Below are positions 47,432 to 60,709 of a DNA stretch of 64,000 bases, in pieces (within the stretch, counting starts at the first letter, position 1; each line of letters begins with the position of its first letter). A program made the position numbers and the translations under genes. The stretch comes from Omphalotus guepiniiformis (taxonomy: Eukaryota; Basidiomycota; Agaricomycetes; Agaricales; Omphalotaceae), in assembly GCA_028554645.1 (NCBI GenBank), contig JAQOOI010000022.1, forward strand, positions 1,860,001 to 1,924,000, read 5' to 3'. The notes beneath the pieces were generated by a model. It did no database searches and had not been told where the DNA came from. It saw nothing but the letters and a program-made list of their open reading frames with translations.

Positions 47432-49741
47432 ATGTCAGATCCTCGTTTTGCAAGACTCAAATCAGATCCTCGCTTTCGTAGACCCAGGAAACAGCAGTCT
47501 AAGCTTGTCCTTGACGAGCGCTTCAAGTCTGTCTTCGAGTCCGAGAAGAAGGATCGCAAGAGCTCAAAATCAGGTGCATGTCTTTTAACCGCCGACTTTG
47601 ATTACATCCGTTCATCCATATACTGGTTCAGGCCGTGTGGACAAGTATGGTCGTCCTCTCTCGGAGACACACGATCAGGACAATTTGAGGCGGTTCTATC
47701 GCCTAGAGAACGAGGATGCATCAGAGGGCCAACCTAAAGCCCCAGACTATGCTCGCGGAGAAGTGTTGTTGGAGTCCTCAGATGAAGATGAAGGGGACGA
47801 AAAAACATCCCAGGCTGGTTACAGTGATACCGAGCAATTCATTACTGTTGGTCGCAATCTCTCGGGACCCACTCGCATAACCAGCGATGATGAAGCCGAA
47901 GTAGATCTTGACGAAAGCCGTTTTGCAGACCTTGATGCGGAGGCAGCTGTCTATAACCAGTCACATCCTGAACCTGAAGTTGAACAAGCTGAGCGAACAC
48001 ATCGTTTGGCTATAGTCAATCTCGACTGGGATCATGTCCGTGCAATACACTTGTATAAAATTTGTTCTTCATTGGTGTCGCCATCTGCTCCGGTAGGAGT
48101 GCACTCTTCCAAAGTTGCCACTGGTTCAGAGAAGACACGGAACCCCAGGGGCGGTGCAAGCAACGTTGCACGAGGCCGTGTTCTCAGTGTACGCATCTAT
48201 CCTAGCGAGTTTGGAAAAGAGAGAATGGCCCGTGAAGAAAAAGAAGGTCCACCTTCAGAAGTCTTTAAAAGGAAAGAGTTGGAAGAAGATATTAACGAAC
48301 AGAATATCATTCAAGTTGGTGACGCGAATGAGTTTGATGAAGACGCACTTCGAAAATATCAGTTGGAACGACTAAGGTGAGCCATTAGTATGCACCATGA
48401 AGAAATTGCCGTCTCAAACAGTGTGTGTAGATATTACTACGCTATCGTCACTTGTGATACAGTCAGTGCTGCTTCACATATATATGACGAACTAGAAGGG
48501 ACGGAGCTTGAACGATCCGCCAATGTATTCGATTTGAGCTTCGTTCCTGACGGTATGTCATTCGATGACGAACACAGGTGTGATCATTTCTCCCCTTAAC
48601 AAAGTACGTACGAGCTTAATCATTTGAAGGGACGGGGCTACGGAAGAAGACGCCAGCGTTACATACAAAGGCGTTGAATTTGTCACCGATGTGGGTAACT
48701 GTAGCCCAAAAAGATCCCAACCGATTCTAGCTTATTTGGATCTCTGCAGGCTCTCAGGCATTCCAAAGTCAAGTTGACTTGGGATGAAGATGATCCCGAG
48801 CGAAATCAAGTAACGCGTCGTACTATTACCAAGAAGGAGCTCGAGCAAGCCGATTTTCGTGCATACCTAGCCTCTTCTTCCGAATCCGACTCCGATAATG
48901 GAGATGTACCTAAACGAAAGCTCGCGTCGCGAGATGCACTTCGGTCTCTTTTACTAGGGGGAGATAATGACTTGCCCGAAGGATGGGACCATGACCGGGA
49001 CGGTGATCATGATGACGTGGATATGGAGGTTACTTTTATGCCTGGTCTGTCGGAGTCTAAAGGCGACCAAGAACAGACCTCCCTGGACACATACCGACAA
49101 AAGATGAAGGAGAAGAGGAAGAAAAGGAAGGAAGAACTCAAGCAGGTGTCGAAAGACCGGCCTGCTGACGACGAGGATGATTTCTTTGATGCCGACAGTG
49201 ATGATCAGGTTTTCTCAAAAAAGGGCTCCAAACATCGCAAAGAAAAGTCGAAGTCGAACTCTTCCAAGGCGCCAACGGCTGAAGAGCTGTCACTTCTGGT
49301 CTCTTCCAATGATACAGAACCTCAGCATTTCGATTTGAAGTCAGTACTCAAAGCGGAGCGGAAGAAAAAGGGGAAGAGACGGAAAGGGAAGGAAGATGTT
49401 GGCGAGGTGCAAGAAGACTTCCAGATTGACGTTCTTGACGAGCGCTTCAAGTCTCTGCATGAAGACCACAACTTCGCCATTGATCCCAGCAATCCTCAGT
49501 AAGTTCCCATTTGTTGCACCAGCGTATACAAATGATTCAAATGACCTTCATTTGCAGCTACAAGAAGACGAAGGCAATGCAGGCGCTCCTACAGCAACGT
49601 TCTCATCGGACGGATTCACACGACAAGTTGGAGGTTGGTCAAATTGGAGAGAACGAGGATTTGAAGAGTCTCGTAGAGAACGTTAAGAGGAAAAGTCTTT
49701 CAATGAACAATCCCTCAGGCAAGCGTCGGAAACTTCGATAG
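47432..49741 (+). CDS. ESF1: Nucleolar pre-rRNA processing protein ESF1
   Basis: The start has the characteristic MSDPRFARLKSDPRFRRPRK and VLDERFKSVF. After an intron near 47570-47630 come GRVDKYGRPLSETHDQDNLR and acidic stretches. The central conserved core reads RLAIVNLDWDHVRAIHLYKI, GRVLSVRIYPSEFGKERMA and YYYAIVTCDTVSAASHIYDE, an RRM-like fold. The C-terminal NUC153-type motif is FQIDVLDERFKSLHEDHNFA, then KKTKAMQALLQQR, ending GKRRKLR. ESF1 is needed for early cleavages toward 18S rRNA. Introns near 48378-48433, 48576-48630 and 49500-49558; exon edges near 48600-48760 are the least certain. Confidence 0.92.
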
Positions 49742-49859
49742 CATCCGAGAGTGGTAATACATTATATGTGCATTTTATACATGATTTGAAGTCGAAGTTG
49801 AACGATAGTTGGAGCATAAAATGCACTGACAACAGACGCCCACCTCAAGAAACTTTGAA

Positions 49860-50775
49860 CTATGATATCTTTGCATTGGAAAAATCCAACTCGGGATGTG
49901 CAGCCTGAAACTTCTTCAAGGCCTGGACAAAGTGAGTGCGATGTATTACTTGAAAAATAACGCAGTAAACGCCTACCTCCATCTTTTTGAGTTCATCCGA
50001 TGTGGGTTTCCCCATTTGCTAAATCCTGCATGAGAAAGATGCAGCTTGCGATTGAATATATACGTGCATACCTTCTGCTGATTATCAAACTGTGTGGGCA
50101 TAGAGCGTTCAGTCCATGAAGATATTACAGTATAGTGACTTCCGTACCATCATTTTTTCGACCATCCCTCTGTGGCAAGGAAATTGTGAGCCGTTCCTAC
50201 GAGCACTGAACGATCTAGTACATACCTGGTCTCTCCATCCAAATCACTAAGTTTGCTATTTGGTGGCTCTATTTTCCTCGTGTCGATCTTTGGATGATGT
50301 GTCAAGACGTTCTCCCACCATTGCTGATCATTCAGTTTCTCGAGATGAATAAGAACATTCACATTGTCCTCTGGAAGTGTGTCCGTGAAATATGATTCCA
50401 GAGCGATACGTTCAACGCCTACCCAAGTTCCATGTACTATCCTCCACTTTGATCTCCTTGCACAGCTCGCCCTCAAGAATTTTGTCCTGGCCTTTCAATC
50501 CGACGCTGAGCTTCTTCTTCTGAATAACAACGACGAGATCTCTCGCTCGGGTCCCTTTCGGTACAGGAACATTGATGTCCACCTCGCCCAGGAGCTGGGT
50601 CCAAGAGTATGGCAAGGCTAATAAGAACGATCACTCGACAAGCCCGTTGTGAATTGTGAAATGCAAGGTGAAAGAACATACCGGCCTGCTCAGCAACCTC
50701 TCTCGCCCGATCGGCCTCGTCTTTCTTCTGTCGCTCCTCTTGTGAGATATTTTCGTCCTCTGCAGATGTCGACAT
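49860..50775 (-). CDS. nudC: Nuclear movement protein NudC (CS domain)
   Basis: About 190 residues. The N-terminal helix ([20 protein letters not shown]) is followed across an intron by [40 protein letters not shown] and [15 protein letters not shown], a p23/CS beta-sandwich. Then come [20 protein letters not shown] and, in the last exons, the family tail [18 protein letters not shown] with a stop at 49860. NudC proteins are Hsp90 co-chaperones that stabilise LIS1 and dynein subunits, supporting nuclear migration in hyphae. Length and ends match the family. Confidence 0.92.
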
Positions 50776-50951
50776 TGTGGTTCAATTGTTGTGATTGATC
50801 TACAGCAGAATCACAACTACTAATGCATTATTCTGGCAATACCCCTAACCCTAGCAAGATTCAACATTGAAGTGTTCGTGGATTATGTAGAATATTATAT
50901 ACATGCTGTACATTACGCAGAATTTCGTGCTGATTTAGAGTAACTGGATCC

Positions 50952-53900
50952 CTACTTGGGTCGTGTCTCTTCCAGAAGTGTGTATCTCCCATTCTCCAGG
51001 CGAACGTCGACCGATAACCCCTGAGACGTTAAGCCTGCCCGCCATAGAGGCGTAACTCCCATCCAAGCACCCATCTTCGCTAAGAATTTCCGTTTTCGCT
51101 TCCGACCAGGCCGTAGTGGATCGCTCAATGCACCCTCCCACCTATATTCTGGGCGTGGACGGATAGAAGCATCATCATGATCAGTCCCTCCTCCCGTACC
51201 CAAAGTAGATGGTTGGCCTTCATATTGTAGCTCGAAATCTACACCCTCCATATCAAGTTCCGATATATCGTCCCCGAGATGGAAGAGGATAGCCTATGTA
51301 ATTCATCACAAATATGAGCAACATTGCAAATACTCACACTACATCCACTCACTTTGCTAGACCCACGGAAGACAGTCTCATTCAAGCGAAGGTAAAGTTT
51401 GTTCAAGAACCCAGAGTGGAAGAAATCTTTCCATTTGGGTGGAGTGGATAGTAGCCCTCGCTGGATCAGAAAGGCTTCTAGGGCAGGACGAGGAATGGGA
51501 GTGTAGGCAATGGATGAAGGGTAGTAAGGATTGAAATCTGTAGCGTGGAGCTGCAGGGCAGATATCGTGTCGTGATTTCTTCGCCAGAGATCGTCCCAAA
51601 AGATTGTCAACATGAAATATTCACCTTCATAATTACGACGCATACCCAAAAGATATACCACCATGTGGCCGTCTCCGAGAGTGAGACAGTAGCGAAGCGG
51701 TCATATGCAGCTTCGAAGACGGCTTCGCTGCCCGCCATCAGCTGTCGCACCCTCAAATCGCGCTCGAATTCAATTGAGCTAACTGCAAGTCCAGTCGGAT
51801 CTCGAGGCCGATCGTAGACGTGAGACAAGAATCGATAGCTCAACACATTAGCCTTATGGCGACACTCCTTCCAGTGATGATGACGATAGCTCGAAAGGAC
51901 TGCTTCAATTTTTCCGAATCTTGCAAATATGATGTTCTGGTTGAGAGCGAAGAAGTGCGCCAGTGGTGGTGACAGCTCAAAGTCGTCACTGAGGCCAATG
52001 GTGTCGCTGTTGAGCACAACATTCTTGGCATATACAAGTTCAATGTCAAAACCGCTTCCCAGCTGGACATTCTGCCATGAGAGGTAGCCACGTCGCTTGA
52101 TTTTCAGAATGGCGGTTTCGTAATGAACTGTGGCATTCGCGTTGTATCGTCTTCCGAAACAGCAGCAGAGAGACTGTGATCCGACCGGCTATAAAATATG
52201 TGAGTACGGATCCATACGCAAGTTGAAGAACTTACGATGATACGTTCATAAGGCCAACGCACGGTCTGTCCTTCGAGAGCTCTGAGTGACATGCGCACTT
52301 CTCGCCTACGCTGAATGTCACGGGAGGAATTTTGTGAGACATACGTTTCCAGGTCGTGAGGCGAAGTCAGGACAGCGAAGCGTCCATCATCGTAGTGCAT
52401 GACCTTGAATAAGCATGAGAAGAGATGATGCCACGATTGAGACAGACCTTACCAGCGTAGGTGGGAAAGGTATATACCACGCGTTGCCGAAAAAGTTAGT
52501 ACATCCTGGAATCGAAGAATCCGACGGATTTTTCCAGTAGGAGTCAGGGCCAATAAAATGTCGCTGTATCTCATCTTCCAGCCATCTGTATCGCTCAAAA
52601 TCAGGCCCAGAAACCAGTGCTGCAGCCCGCCTATATTCCGATGAGCCAATTTCACGCAAGATCTGCCTGTTCCGTTAATGGAGTCTGGCTTTAAGGTGTT
52701 AAGATCTCACCTTCAGATTCTCAACATGTCTTTCGCCAGGACTTCCGGCAAAGTTCAATAGATACGGAGGAAATTTGGAATCACGAGCTTGTGCAAAAGT
52801 CATATGCTGCTTGGCAGGTATCTTGCAGTCGGTATTGGTGAGCAGCAGAGCTGAGATGGATTCCTGCCAGATCCTGCGCTTCGCGTGTAGTGATGGATAA
52901 GAAACAGCCAGACTGAAGTGAAGGATGTAAGAATTGGATCAACGGACAATGGCATGGGATGAGATACCGCGGTGAGAAGATATCGATGCCTGGTTGAAAA
53001 CAGCTTAGTAAGGACAATGACCCAGGTGAAGGAGTCTCGACGTACTGAAGTCAATGCGCCTTGCCAACCCTATAAAAAGGATCAAGACATGTCGCTCGGA
53101 CAAAAGAAGAAACTTACGCTTGACAAGACGACGTGTAATTCCCCAGTTAATAACCAGAAAATCTGAAGAAAGTAATCAATGAGCAGCCATATCCAACATA
53201 TCACTCATATTTACATAAACTTAGGCCATAAGTTACTACGTAGATACTAAAGCAGGATGAGGGGCAGATATCAAAACCGAAAAAAGGGTGGACGAACGTG
53301 TACAACACATAGGTGTTAAGAATATCCCGACCGGGCACATTGAGGGCGACGAGCAGAGCGACGATGGACGTGAGTACGTAGTTCAACCGCGAGGTCCATT
53401 CACTGGCATTGTTGACTGGGTCCAAAAATGGTGCGAGTGTGCATTGTGCGAGAAAGAACCCTATCGTTGCCACGAGAAGCAAAACTTGCCTCACTATGGG
53501 TATAGTAGACCGGGAAGCAGAGCGGAAAAGACAGTTGTCGGGATCGATCACTGCCACTATGAGCAAAGTGCTCAGCTTGGCAATCAAATAAGTTGATTCG
53601 TATGTGCCCCACTCGCGCCTAAACCCTGATACACGCAGTCAGCATAGTTAACATGTTACGGCTAAATCATGTCTTTACCTGTGTATAAAAACGCAAAAGG
53701 GTTGATATCTCGATCGAGACGACGATGATATTCCGCATCCATATCAATCTTGTTCCGCGGTCGACCGAGTTCAGTGTAGGGGTCAATTTTGGGAACCGAT
53801 TTTTTGATGACACGATGTAAAATCAGTGGGAACGCGACAGTCAACTAGAATATACGTCAGTCTACTCATGAAACAAACGAAAATGGGTGGGGACTGACGG

Positions 53901-55325
53901 CGAGAAAGACCAAAGCAGAAATGATAACCACCACAGGGGCGTAATTAATTTCCTCTCTCTTCATGGTTGTAGTCCAACAGAAGTCAAGAGGTTCTCGGTA
54001 CTCACTGGCTGGACCGAGTGGCGGAAGAACAGGTGGGAAGGAGGTGGCATTGATGTATGGATTGTCAACCACCCATAGATCTTGCGACCAAACGAGGACA
54101 TGAACTGCCATAGTGCTCATCGGAAGGTAGATCACAGTGAGTAGGAAAGTCACTACGACAAGACCCCATCTTTTGCTCTCTGGTTCCGTCTGCTGTAACC
54201 CTTCTAGACGATTGTAACGACCACAATGACGGGAGGACTTGATGAAATTGTACATCAATGTGGAAGCAATGACCATCGATATTACGAGGAAGATGAGGGA
54301 TTGCGTTAGAGTAGAGGCAAAATTTAAGGCAAGCACATTTGGGCTGAAGGGGCGACATAAGTGAAAAGAGAAGATCGCATATTGAAAAGCTAATTACATT
54401 GTTCCTAGCAATAGCTTTCTCCATTCGCTGCCGAGGTCTTCGCCTTTCAGGGGAACTAGAGTACTGAGAATCAGCGCGAAAACTTGTACAGTATTCGCGA
54501 CGCCTTGTAAGCTGTAAAAAGTAGCAAGAGCACTGGATCCCTGCAGATGATATTCATCTGTCAGTTGACTTCAAAGGCATAGTTAAAGCTCACGGTTATG
54601 CCCATAATTAAATTCGCAGCGGAACCTAGCAAGGTCTTTCTATTGCTCCAGAAAGGCGCAGCTTGCGAGTTGAGCTCCAAGTCTTCAAGAGTCTGGCCAG
54701 TCGCTACTAGCCGATCCATAGGAGGAAACATGTGAGGTTCCTTACTGGAAGCTTTGTCGTTCATGAATGAAGGCTTCGGTAACGTGGAAATGTGGGCGTC
54801 CAACTTTGGGAGATACAGTGGTGGCGCATTCCTCGCGAACACTTGCACAGCAGCCACAGGTGTGTGCGTACCAGCAGCCATGCGGCGGTTCGACAGAATG
54901 GATGTAGAGTAGTCCAAGCCATTCGATGGATAGTCCGGAGGATATTCGCGAGTCCCCTTCAATAGATATTGTATTTCATGGTCACCATGGATAGTATCTG
55001 TGTTCTCAGATAGTAATGCGTGCAATTTGGCATCCGTGTCACCACTTCGTAGAGCACGTTCGTCTGTGACCACATCCGTGATGTCGGCAGTCATTATATC
55101 GTTACGGTTGATCGTCAAAGTCATCGAGGAATTCGTGAGGGTCGTTGATGATGAAGGTCGAAGTGAAGAATAGGAGGAAGAGTTTGAAGAGATAGAATTG
55201 ACTTTATGGGTGATAAAACGAGCAGGAGATGGAGGTGGGGCTGACACGGTCGTTCGAGAAGAAGTTGAATGACCAGGGAATGGTGGGGAGGGGGAATGAA
55301 GGGTCGACTTGTGCTCGTTGGCCAT
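50952..55325 (-). CDS. Large polytopic membrane protein, unknown function
   Basis: A start at 55325 (MANEHKSTLHSPSPPFPGHS) opens a disordered Ser/Pro-rich cytoplasmic region of about 230 residues. Membrane helices follow in short exons: GLVVVTFLLTVIYLPMSTMA, YAPVVVIISALVFLA, then PIVRQVLLLVATIGFFLAQC and LNYVLTSIVALLVALNV. A large soluble C-terminal part has EFERDLRVRQLMAGSEAVFE, LNKLYLRLNETVFRG, EGVDFELQYEGQPSTL and GMGVTPLWR-like segments, ending YTLLEETRPK. At least twelve introns; I did not trace all of them, and two adjacent genes are not strictly excluded. I recall similar proteins only in basidiomycetes and know no function. Transporter, channel or sensor roles are all open. Confidence 0.6.
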
Positions 55326-55482
55326 GATTCCTCTATGCAAGCAACCAAGCTCAAACTCAAGTCCCTCTCGCCGCTGGAGCACCCAGACTACTCGGTTAAT
55401 GGGAAGGGATGGGAAGGTTTCGAAGTCGTCATATAGCAACTAAACATGTTACAACATAATCTAATCATATAAGATTACCAAT

Positions 55483-57888
55483 TCAATCATCCACCGGCTT
55501 TCCCCATTCAGTCTTAACTCCTGTTCTCTTTCCAGTAACCTTGTCGTAAATATCTTCTGTAGCATGGATAATACTTTTCGTTGCTTCAACCAATTTGCTG
55601 TGGTGATGATGCTCTTCAGAATCATCACCCGAATCCATTTCCGCTGCCTGTACTGCAATGGGGTTGTATGGCCAGTTCTTCTTCATCTCTTCTTCTAACG
55701 GAAGAAGCTTGGCTATTAACTGAGGATGATGAGAGAGATCCTGGGCCAACGCAGGGTAAAGAGAAGCTTGTTCCAACACAGAGGGATGAATAGTTTCATG
55801 TGTAACATCGCTCGTCTCTGTCGGCAGGGTGCGTTGAATCGTGAACGAAAGCGAGAAAATACCAGTAGTGGGACTGTCAAGATGTTCTGTCAAGCAAGCA
55901 CTGCCGCCCAGCGAATGAATACGTACTCGTGGGGTTTCTGAGCACCCCATGGTGCAATTGGGCTAGGTAAACCAGCCAGGTATTTCAAATCCATCGCTAG
56001 AATGTCGCTGATATGCGCCTAGAACAGATTCAAGGTATCCAGATAAAGGTAACAAAATGGGATCCACGTACAACCATCCACGTTAAAGTAAGGTCTGCCA
56101 AGTCATGTTGCTTATATCCGCCTCCGATCTATTATATTTTTCTCAGCAAGTATAGACGGATGTCATTTGGAATTGCACGCACATCAGAATGGCACCCTGT
56201 TCCCGCCCACTATGTAAGGCGACATAGAGCACGATTAATACTGACACTCACCAGTAAACCAGCACTTGAACATAACACATATCAGTCAAGACTTACAAGT
56301 GAAATGTAAAATTACCGACTTGTCTCAACATCTGCCCTTTGCTTCTCCCGAGCTCAGTCTGTTCAAATGTGGCGCAGTTCTATGAGAGTAATGAATGAAT
56401 AGAACCATGAAGCGTAAAGAACAACTTGCAAAATCAGCTCTTGTCTCGTTCAACGCCAGAGCCTGATAGGCGCGTTCAATGTGTTCACCTAGAATGTGAT
56501 CTGGGAATCCGAAAAGGCGTTTCAATTTCGGGGAATGCAACGTAAGTTCCTCTGGAAGACCCAAAGTACCAACAGTGTCGAAAACACCGACACATCTAAA
56601 TCATAATAAATGAACGATGTACGAGAATAATAACCTAGATTCTCACTTGACGGAGAACTTTCTGTCACTTGCATATGCACGCAGTCGCCCTGTCGAACTG
56701 GTGCTGTTGAAGGGAGCAAGTTTTGCTTTCAAACGTGTCTGTTCTGGAAGGGAGATGAGATGAATCAAATTCTCAGAAGGCATCTGCTGCATACCTTCTT
56801 CGTCCTTGCTCTTGCCAAGAGTCTGGTAGGCGATGAATACACCTGCGAAGCTGTCCATTTCTTTGCGATCAAGTACTCCGATTGCTCCCTGTCAAGAAAC
56901 AGGTCAGCCAGTGCAGTGAGCTTCTGTTCAATATGTAGATTCTCATACAATAAACATCGCAACCATCCGTGCAGTATATGCTCCCTAATGCAATGTGATT
57001 TGCCCTGAGACGTCTGCCGTACTATCGTTCCACTCACTCTGGAAAAACCAAACAGAAAAATCTAACAAGAGATTATGATCAGTCAGAAGAGCTATTACCT
57101 GGACAATCAAAGTGTGCACCTCATCCCCGGGGTAGTAATTGCTGGATATGCGGGTCAGCGTTTCCCATTGGGCCAGAATGATGTTGCTTACTGAGCGATG
57201 AACGCGTAGGCTTCTTCAACTTTGTCCGCTGAACACGGGAAGAGAAAATGAATGATCTTGAGTCGTAAATACAGAAACAGAGGCCGAACCCAGAGTAGAA
57301 CCCGTGGTACCTAGCTCGCCAGTAAGATGAGTGGGGACTATACTGGAATGCAACTGCGTCGGTCCGCCTTACCCTCAACATATTCCGCGTAAAAGTTCCC
57401 CTCGGAACCTTACAGAACGAAGGTCAACCACTGAACGATATGCGTAGATTTGATCAAGGTGTAGATACCGATGCCTGATTGGTAGAATACAACTTGAGGA
57501 GTTGGTGGATTTGTACGAACATCTTCGTGCTCTATGGTTCTGGCAAGTCGCTGTTTTCGTTTAGAATTTATCAAGACATGGTTGGAGAAGGTACAAAAAG
57601 CAAAGCTACACTTACTAGAATGTTGGTATAAGATAAGCGATTCTTCGCAATACCGTCTTGCCATGTACTGAAATGACCTTCTGATTAGCAGTGGGTAGGC
57701 AATGCAAGTAAGCGTAGGTTTCCTCACCCGTCACAGCATACAATGATCCTCTTTTTCACCCTTGCAGCTGCAAAATTGGGTCTCTGTTGGGCAGGACCTT
57801 GGTCCATGGGAGACGAGTCGTATCCATGATGATGAGATTGTTTGCCATTGTGGTTGACATTGTCTTTCGTCCAATCTTGGCCAGACAT
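55483..57888 (-). CDS. DUF2235 (Tle1-like) alpha/beta hydrolase
   Basis: The start at 57888 gives MSGQDWTKDNVNHNGKQSHH, and then VKKRIIVCCDG, the opening strand of DUF2235. The nucleophile elbow LFGFSRGAYTARMVA (GXSXG) is split by an intron at about 57040-56988. Later: CVGVFDTVGTLGLPEELTLH, HIERAYQALALNETRADF and, over two tiny exons (56252-56264 and 56183-56196), CWFTGCHSDIGGGYKQHDLA with the likely catalytic Asp. It continues TLTWMAHISDILAMDLKYL and ends TGVKTEWGKPVDD. The fold is that of bacterial Tle1 phospholipases; fungal members are widespread and unstudied. The number of introns (about a dozen) is high for its length. Confidence 0.85.
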
Positions 57889-58385
57889 AAGGCGTTAACG
57901 GGCGAAGCTTGAAGAGTACTATGGTACAAAGTAAATCTGAAGTAGGCGGTAGTATTTATACATCTAGGAAAGATGACGACCGGAGCCACAGCCATTTCGA
58001 TGTAACAATATAAACGGCAACTTCTAGCATATTTTTAGCGACGCATTGCTCGGAACTGAATATGAACCGGGGCGCATACAATTTGGGAATCATTCCCCAG
58101 TGCTAATAAGCAGCGTAGTAGTAGTAATTATGTGATACATACATAAGTCTGTCCACCAGTAAGTAGTCCATTATTTCTACTTCCCAAACCTCATCTGAGC
58201 ACCAGCAAATTGATCTAGAGCATCTCGAAATTCTAATTCGGTCAAGCTTGTGGAAAGCAGTGTGGATTTAATTTGCGACGGAAAGAACCACATAAGTCTC
58301 GCTCTATATTGCTTCCGATACCTGTTGCAACTTATGAAAGGGTTTGAAATCAACAGTGTCCAAATCTAGTTGATTAGACGACCTA
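57889..58385. other. Intergenic region
   Basis: Promoter of the DUF2235 gene and the 3' side of NUS1. No additional gene or repeat seen. Confidence 0.45.
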
Positions 58386-59388
58386 CTAAATTTCTGTAAG
58401 TCTTATTTGCCATGGGGGATAACCATGCAACTCCATAGGTGACCGGTGGTATTTTGAAGGGTGAATAGGATGGATTATCATTAGGTCCGGCGCAGGCAAG
58501 CCATTTTTCCCTGTCAAAGCATCAGTAAGGAGACAGTGACGTGTAGCAAATGCTTTGCCTTCTATGTAGGATTCGACCATATCAAGCGATAGTCGAGCTT
58601 CGTTGTGAAGTTTAGAGGCCGTATGAGATATCTTTGCCTTCCGACGCTCAGCATAAGCCATGGAACGAGCAGCAGAAGCAACGCTTGGCTTAGAAGACGC
58701 TCTGGATGTGATAAATATCGTTAGTGGTTGGTCTTGACGAGCAGCTTTGATTATTCATCAGCCTCTGACGACGGTGAATGACAATGCTGCATACCACGTT
58801 GGGACCTCGACGCTCTTGTAGTCGAGAGTACATCAATGATTGAGTTTTCATGGCCAGGAAGATGGATAGTGGTGAAGGAAGGTTGACTATTCCACTCGCC
58901 TTCCGGCGACAATGACCTAGATTCAGAATAATCCGACATCGGCGGCGTAGGAGGATAATGTACGGTGCTTCTGCTGAGCCTATCCTCATTGAGGTCTTGC
59001 TCAACGCCTTCCCGGAGTTCTTTGAGTTTTTGTATGTTAGTCAGCAAGATGCCTGCGAGATGAAAAACAGTTGAGTTATTTAGGACGCGTCGGGGACATA
59101 CTATGGCGCACCGTCGCGATCGTAAAGTGATAGTTGGCCGATACCCACTTGTCGGCACCATCTTATCGACTTTACTACACTCTCGAGTAAGCGCTGCTCT
59201 GTGGTTCGCGCGTCTATTTCTGAGTCTGACACGAAAAGAATGGCAAGATGCTTGGGTATGCGTTGACGCGAAGCCTTTAAAGGTAGTGGTTCAGATTTTT
59301 TGAAACGCCTGATAATTGAAATAACAAGAACGGCCAGAAGGTGAACGAGATGAAGTAGTGCCAGGAACGGGTATGCCAGCAAGCCCAT
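58386..59388 (-). CDS. NUS1: Dehydrodolichyl diphosphate synthase subunit NUS1
   Basis: Non-catalytic partner of the cis-prenyltransferase that makes dolichol in the ER. The start MGLLAYPFLALLHLVHLLAV is a membrane anchor, followed by basic RRFKKSEPLPLKASRQRIPK. Then HLAILFVSDSEIDAR, ESVVKSIRWCRQVGIGQLSL and YDRDG are the NgBR/Nus1 family core. After an intron, ILLTNIQKLKELREGV and a disordered insert lead to LPGHENSIIDV. The C-terminus has PDLMIIHPIHPS and HGYPPWQIRLTEI, the conserved end. I chose the ATG at 59388 because it begins the anchor directly. TCACGTG at 59465-59470 lies in its promoter. Confidence 0.88.
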
Positions 59389-59541
59389 TTCAGAACACAG
59401 TCGCAAGAAGATTGCAGTAAGTATAGCTTTCGAGGAATTTCTACGTGTCCTTCCATCAGTAAGTCACGTGCATAGTGTAGTATGACATCATCATTCTCTC
59501 TGCCTCTGCAGTAACTTCATGGCTATATTATTATACAAAAC

Positions 59542-60576
59542 TCAAGTCAGGGTTTCTTCCTGAATTCCCCTCTTAATCTTGAGTAATATGCTCGTTTTCC
59601 AATTGTCTAGCTTGGTGACCTGGTCAAACTCTACGACGGCCCCAGTGAAGGACTCTGGATCGCCTCCTTGAACTGCCTCAATCAGCGCATTCACGAATTT
59701 CGCTTCGCGAGTAGCCGGGAACGTAGCGTCTTGGCTGGCATACTTCTGCATATTTCTCCTAGCAGTGACGGGATCCTAAGAATGTTAATTCAGCGTCAAT
59801 TGAGTCATCCAGGAACAGCAATTGCTCACATTCATGGCGAGAGCACATAGACCAGCTCTCAACCAGTACTCTTTCACACTATATTTCGTCAGAGCAGATG
59901 TAAGAGAATGGTCGGCAACCTGTTCATATCGAGCAATTGCTTGAGGGAACTCGTCGATTTCTGCATGCAGATCCGCAGCATCTTTGTAGCAAGCGTTTGC
60001 AGTTCTGAACACATATGCGTAAGACAGTCGGACCTTGCCCTGCTGCAGTGAAGCACCACACTTACGCAGCAGCGTCCTCTTGTGCGTACCAATCGCCAGC
60101 ACGCTCGTAACTCTCGCATGCCTTTCGAATATCCTGTGATTCTTGTAGATAAATCTGGCCGATTTCCTTCTCCCGGTCAGCAGCTTGTCTGAATCGTCCA
60201 CTTTGAGTAAGGTGCACGATAGTCTGGGTCAGTGCTTGGATAGCCACTAAGAGGAGCAATTCAACCCGAGTATGGATGCAGGATGTAATGATGGCATACG
60301 ATCCGGAAAACCTCTCTTGTAGGCTTTGGCAGCATTCCACCAGGCATTTGCAGCCTCATTAGGCTCCTTGCAGTTCTCCCTACACTCTGCTTCCCGGGCA
60401 AAGGCATCACCTGCCTCCTTAAATAGTTTCTCGAGCTTGAATGAATTGGCGGCCTGCTGATAGAGGTCGCCTGCTTCCTCAAACTTGGTCGAAGATGAGG
60501 AGAACCAGCCTGAAGAAGAGTTTGCCTTCTTGTCTGCTTTCTCAAGAAGAACCTGTGCGGGTGATTTGGATGGCAT
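59542..60576 (-). CDS. SEC17: Alpha-SNAP, Sec17
   Basis: Adaptor that binds SNARE complexes and recruits NSF/Sec18 for their disassembly. The start MPSKSPAQVLLEKADKKANS leads to the hydrophobic membrane-attachment loop GWFSSSSTKFEEAGDLYQQA. TPR-like helices follow: LEKLFKEAGDAFAREAEC, EPNEAANAWWNAAKAY, GRFRQAADREKEIGQIYLQE, DAADLHAEIDEFPQAIARYE and EYWLRAGLCALAMN. The C-terminus reads TKLDNWKTSILLKIKRGIQE, the segment that stimulates Sec18. Four introns, at about 60288-60245, 60063-60007, 59885 and 59828-59776. Complete and of normal length. Confidence 0.94.
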
Positions 60577-60709
60577 GAGGGTAGAGATTAAAGAGATGCC
60601 GCGCTGTGCTGGAGACCACCATGAGACTGTGGCGGTGCTGGCGCTAAACTGATCATATATATATTTATTTCAAGGTCGGCGCGCAGACTTGCCATTGCCA
60701 ATCATTATT

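Noticed and set aside
55483..55994. Separate small gene starting MDLKYLAGLPSPIAPWGAQ
   Set aside because: The Met lies inside ILAMDLKYL, which continues the DUF2235 protein in frame through a good intron; it is the C-terminal part of that gene.
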